A stretch of 64,000 bases of DNA from CAVYYW01 sp963772845 (GTDB taxonomy: Bacteria > Bacillota > Bacilli > Bacillales > Sporolactobacillaceae): the NCBI GenBank assembly GCA_963772845.1, contig CAVYYW010000014.1, positions 1,116,001 through 1,180,000 of the forward strand, written 5' to 3'. A program made the position numbers and the translations under genes. The notes beneath the pieces were generated by a model, which saw only the letters and a program-made list of their open reading frames with translations, had not been told where the DNA came from and ran no database searches. Positions 60,962 to 64,000 of this stretch are shown here, piece after piece (the stretch's first letter is position 1; each line of letters begins with the position of its first letter).

Positions 60962-62689
60962 ATGGTTTTTGACGGTATCGTTGCACATGCGGTAACGGAA
61001 AGTCTTCAAGCGCTGGTCGGCGGCCGCATTCTAAAAATATATCAGCCACATTCTACAGAACTTATATTTAATATCAGAGCAAAGGGAAAGAATCAAAAAC
61101 TTCTTATTTCAACCAACGCTCAATTCTCCCGGTATCACATCACGGATATTTCCTACGAAAATCCGAAAGAGCCAACCATGTTTTGTATGTTGCTAAGAAA
61201 ACACTTGGAAGGCAATGTCATCGAAAGCATCAATCAGGTACAAATGGAAAGAATTATTCACATGGACTTTAAAGGCCGCAATGAACTTGGCGATCTCACT
61301 TCAAAAAGACTGATAATTGAATTGATGGGAAGACATAGTAATGTTATTTTAACAGATCTGGAGAGTGGAAAGATATTAGACAGCATTAAGCACCTCTCCC
61401 CAGCCATCAACAGCTACCGTACTGTGCTCCCAGGTCATACGTATACAATGCCTCCCCATCAGGATAAGCTTAATCCTGCAGAAGCGACGTCTACAGAATT
61501 AATTAGCCGAATCGACTTTAACTCTGGAAAGCTTGCTCAGCAGATTGTTGAGAATGTTGGCGGATTTTCTATGGATCTTGCAAAGGAATTGCTGCATCGG
61601 GCAGGTCTGCCAAAGCAGAAGGCAATCGAAAATGCTTTTCTAAGCTTACAAGAAGATATTAACAGGGAAAATTATCATTTTTCAATGACAGTGATGGAAA
61701 ATGGGAAAGAGAATTTCCACGTTATCCCGATGGAGCAGTGGCTTGAGTCTGGAACCGTTTTTGATAATGTCCATCAGCTTCTTGACAGGTTTTATGAAAC
61801 TAAAGCAGAATCAGATCTTGTGAAACAAAAGGCTAATGACTTGTCCCGTCTCGTTAGCACCGAACGAAAGAAAAACCTTCAAAAGATTAAAAAGCTGAAT
61901 AAAACCCTTAAGGAAACTGAGAATGCTGCCCAGTACCAGCTCAACGGCGAATTGCTGACAGCACATCTCCATACGGTGAAAAAAGGTGAAAAGGAAGCCA
62001 CCGTCACTAATTATTATGACGAAAACCAAGCTTTAATCACGATCCCGATTGATCCGTTAAAGAGTCCTTCTGAAAACGCACAGAGCTACTTTAAAAAGTA
62101 CAATAAAGCCAAAACCGCTGTCATTGTTGTGGAAGAACAGCTTAGAAAAACAAATGAGGAAATCGACTATTTAGAACGGATTTTGCAGCAAATTGAGTCT
62201 GCATCTCTTAGAGATATAGAAGAAATTCGCGAAGAACTCCAGGAGCAGGGTTATGTAAGAAAGAAGAAAGCTAAAAAAGAAAAGAAAAAGAATAAAAAAC
62301 CTGACCTTGAAACCTTTTATTCCTCTAGCGGTTCGGTCATTCTTGTAGGGAAAAACAACAAACAAAACGATTATTTAACAATGAAAGCGGCCTCTCCACA
62401 GGATCTATGGTTTCATACTAAAGATATCCCCGGCTCTCACGTGGTAATCAGGTCCCAACAGGCCTCTGCAGATGAAATTGAGGAAGCCGCTTCACTTGCA
62501 GCCTATTTCAGCAAATCCAGGCTTTCCAGTTCTGTTCCGGTTGATTACACCTTAGTCAAACATGTCAAAAAACCGAGCGGGGCAAAACCCGGGTTTGTCA
62601 TTTATGATCATCAGAATACTGTTTTTGTGACGCCTTCCGAGGAAAGAGTGAGGCAATTAAAAACGAATACAGCTGCAGATAAGGCATAG
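60962..62689 (+). CDS. rqcH: Ribosome-associated quality control protein RqcH (NFACT, formerly FbpA/YloA)
   Basis: A 575-residue RqcH (B. subtilis 572). NFACT-N: MVFDGIVAHAVTESLQALVG, then the family's ISTNAQFSRYHIT and LTSKRLIIELMGRHSNVIL (DR-type catalytic area here GRHSN). A long Lys/Glu coiled coil occupies about 290-430, followed by a Lys-rich block (KKAKKEKKKNKKP). NFACT-R: DLWFHTKDIPGSHVVIR and VDYTLVKHVKKPSGAKPG. It adds C-terminal alanine tails to stalled nascent chains on 50S subunits. Start at ATG 60962, GAGAG 8 bases upstream; a GTG at 60953 is possible. Confidence 0.96.
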   Translation: MVFDGIVAHAVTESLQALVGGRILKIYQPHSTELIFNIRAKGKNQKLLISTNAQFSRYHITDISYENPKEPTMFCMLLRKHLEGNVIESINQVQMERIIHMDFKGRNELGDLTSKRLIIELMGRHSNVILTDLESGKILDSIKHLSPAINSYRTVLPGHTYTMPPHQDKLNPAEATSTELISRIDFNSGKLAQQIVENVGGFSMDLAKELLHRAGLPKQKAIENAFLSLQEDINRENYHFSMTVMENGKENFHVIPMEQWLESGTVFDNVHQLLDRFYETKAESDLVKQKANDLSRLVSTERKKNLQKIKKLNKTLKETENAAQYQLNGELLTAHLHTVKKGEKEATVTNYYDENQALITIPIDPLKSPSENAQSYFKKYNKAKTAVIVVEEQLRKTNEEIDYLERILQQIESASLRDIEEIREELQEQGYVRKKKAKKEKKKNKKPDLETFYSSSGSVILVGKNNKQNDYLTMKAASPQDLWFHTKDIPGSHVVIRSQQASADEIEEAASLAAYFSKSRLSSSVPVDYTLVKHVKKPSGAKPGFVIYDHQNTVFVTPSEERVRQLKTNTAADKA

Positions 62690-62730
62690 TTTCATTCTTC
62701 CGTTCATGCCCTCTTCAGGTACGAACAATA

Positions 62731-62776
62731 AAAAAGCTGATCCACTCCTGTATCTTGGGAATCGATCAGCTTTTTT
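62731..62776. terminator. Bidirectional terminator after rqcH
   Basis: AAAAAGCTGATC and GATCAGCTTTTTT form a 12-bp stem with a 20-base loop; A- and T-runs on both sides suit rqcH on the plus strand and anything arriving from pyrE on the minus strand. Confidence 0.88.
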
Positions 62777-62864
62777 ATACTTTACGAATGATGTTGGCTG
62801 GGCTGGGTGGACAATGGCCCCTTTACTAAAAAGATTTTAAGGGAAAAGGAATCTGTGAGATAAA

Positions 62865-63249
62865 GTACTCCTGCGTCTGCTAGTCATGCTTCGAAGAGGG
62901 ATTCCTCGTCGCAATTCGTAGTGATTCGAGAGGTGATGCTCGTACTCCTGCGTCTGCTAGTCATGCTTCGAAGAGGGATTCCTCGTCGCAATTCGTAGTC
63001 ATTCGAGAGGTGATGCTCGTACTCCTGCGTCTGCTAGTCATGCTTCGAAGAGGGATTCCTCGTCGCAATTCGTAGTCATTCGAGAGGTGATGCTCGTACT
63101 CCTGCGTCTGCTAGTCATGCTTTGAAGAGGGATTCCTCGTCGCAACTCGTGGTTATTCGAGAGGTGATGCTCGTACTCCTGCGTCTGCTAGTCATGCTTA
63201 GAAGCAGGATTCCTCGTCGCAACTCGTAGTCATTCGAGAGGTGATGCTC
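62865..63249. repeat. Tandem array of five 77-bp repeats
   Basis: Units begin at 62865, 62942, 63019, 63096 and 63173, an exact 77-base period. Each reads GTACTCCTGCGTCTGCTAGT, CATGCTTCGAAGAGGGATTC, CTCGTCGCAATTCGTAGT, then ATTCGAGAGGTGATGCTC. Copies 1-3 differ by a base; copies 4 and 5 carry more changes (TTTGAAG, CTTAGAAGCAGG). 77 is not a multiple of 3 and no protein runs through, so it is noncoding. Confidence 0.97.
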
Positions 63250-63386
63250 GGGGCTGACATGTTCGGCTTCACTTTTCTTTTGTCTAGTTACGGTTGCCAG
63301 CCCTTCGGATCCTTCGCTTTTCCTTCAGAGGAAAAAAGCTCCTCTTTGGAAAACCTCCAGGCTCTTTCAGGGCTAATCGTCAACCT
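63250..63386. repeat. Dispersed repeat fragment adjoining the 77-bp array
   Basis: GGGGCTGACATG, CTTTTCTTTTGTCTAGTTACGG, CCAGCCCTTCGG in order, with a small hairpin CAGAGGAAAAAAGCTCCTCTTTG (63333-63357). The word series GGGGCTGAC...TGTCTAG...CCTAGCCC is one I associate with intergenic repeats in many Bacillaceae. No gene is supported. It abuts the pyrE stop. Confidence 0.45.
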
Positions 63387-64000
63387 TCACTTTTCTTTCA
63401 TCCACGCTTCGCTTGCTGGGTCTTCAATCCATTTGTTCAGTTGGTTAATGTGTTCTTCTTTAATTTTATGTTGCTGAACTGCTTCAGTCATTAAATGAGA
63501 AAAGTCTGTCAACGTTTTTAATTCAACATTTTTATTTGTGAAATTATCAGCGGACTGTTGTAATCCATAAGTAAAAATTGCAGCTACACCTAGAATTTCT
63601 GCTCCTTGTTCCTTGAGTACTTCGACCGCATTAAGAACGCTTCCACCTGTTGAGATCAAGTCTTCTACAACCACCGTCTTTTGACCGGTAGTGAATGTTC
63701 CTTCAATCTGCCTGCGCTTACCGTGATCTTTAGCCTTCCCTCTTACATAAACCATTGGCAAATTCATTGCCTGGCTGATCCATGCTGCATGCGGAATACC
63801 GGCCGTGGCGCATCCAGCGATCACCTCAACATTAGGATAATTCTCCTTAATTAACTCAACAAATGCATTAATGACTCTTTGGCGTACTTCTGGGAAAGAA
63901 AGCACCAGTCTGTTATCACAGTATATCGGTGATTTTAAGCCTGACGCCCAAGTAAAAGGATCTTCCGGATTTAACTGCACAGCACCAATCTTTAATAAGT
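63387..64000 (-). CDS. pyrE: Orotate phosphoribosyltransferase PyrE (5' end outside window)
   Basis: PyrE lacking only a few N-terminal residues; the frame stays open to the right edge (LLKIGAVQLNPEDPFTWASG), so the GTG at 63980 is not the true start. Motifs: SPIYCDNRLVLSFPEVRQ, VIAGCATAGIPHAAWIS, VYVRGKAKDHGKRRQIEG and the PRPP loop VVVEDLISTGGSVLNAVEVL. It makes orotidine 5'-phosphate. It should be the last gene of the pyr operon entering from the right. No cys genes follow it, unlike B. subtilis. Confidence 0.97.
   Translation of the reverse strand, partial: LLKIGAVQLNPEDPFTWASGLKSPIYCDNRLVLSFPEVRQRVINAFVELIKENYPNVEVIAGCATAGIPHAAWISQAMNLPMVYVRGKAKDHGKRRQIEGTFTTGQKTVVVEDLISTGGSVLNAVEVLKEQGAEILGVAAIFTYGLQQSADNFTNKNVELKTLTDFSHLMTEAVQQHKIKEEHINQLNKWIEDPASEAWMKEK

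Noticed and set aside
62865..63249. CRISPR array at the 77-bp repeats
   Set aside because: Units are contiguous without variable spacers; no cas genes.
63241..63494. Plus-strand frames antisense to pyrE and the repeat
   Set aside because: Overlap a clear pyrE on the other strand; Phe/Ser-rich shadow translation.

Overview
The window is 64 kb of core chromosome from a low-GC, motile, endospore-forming Bacillaceae. Gene order follows the Bacillus subtilis block from the start of the fla/che operon to pyrE almost gene for gene, shown here reversed. A 26-codon spoVM gene marks a spore former. I cannot name the species from sequence alone.

Layout, left to right; nearly everything is on the minus strand, so transcription runs right to left. 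1-10.7 kb: proximal fla/che operon (flgB-flgC-fliE-fliF-fliG-fliH-fliI-fliJ-ylxF-fliK-flgD-small operon gene-flgE-swrD-fliL), building the flagellar rod, MS ring, switch, export ATPase and hook. 11-14.6 kb: codY, hslU, hslV, xerC. 14.7-21.3 kb: trmFO, topA, dprA, sucD, sucC. 21.4-30.5 kb: ylqH/ylqG (FlhB-like and FliK-like pair), rnhB, rbgA, rplS, trmD, rimM, khpA, rpsP, ffh, ylxM, ftsY (ribosome assembly and protein targeting). 30.5-42 kb: smc, a plus-strand DUF1128 gene, a 0.9-kb repeat-rich gap, rnc, acpP, fabG, fabD, plsX, fapR (fatty-acid and phospholipid synthesis under FapR), recG. 42-49.9 kb: sdaAA, sdaAB, yloV, a tandem-repeat array, yloU, plus-strand rpmB, spoVM, thiN, thiT with a TPP riboswitch, rpe, rsgA. 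49.9-64 kb: prkC/prpC, rsmB, fmt, priA, coaBC, rpoZ, gmk, remA, yicC, plus-strand rqcH, a second tandem-repeat array, and pyrE running off the right edge.

Main departures from the standard layout: (1) smc carries two apparent +1 frameshifts and sdaAA one, all correctable by removing a single base, so either real decay or base-insertion errors; (2) def is absent between priA and fmt, ylqD between khpA and rimM, yloB between rqcH and yicC, and the cys genes between pyrE and rqcH; (3) a riboswitch-controlled thiamine transporter gene sits between rpe and thiN; (4) intergenic repeats are prominent: a 99-bp tandem array between yloV and yloU, five exact-length 77-bp units between rqcH and pyrE, a composite element between the DUF1128 gene and rnc, and a related relic inside the fla/che operon. 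I found no tRNA, rRNA, CRISPR array, insertion sequence or prophage, and no convincing new defence or biosynthetic system. The least explained DNA is the repeat elements and a structured spacer between rbgA and rnhB.
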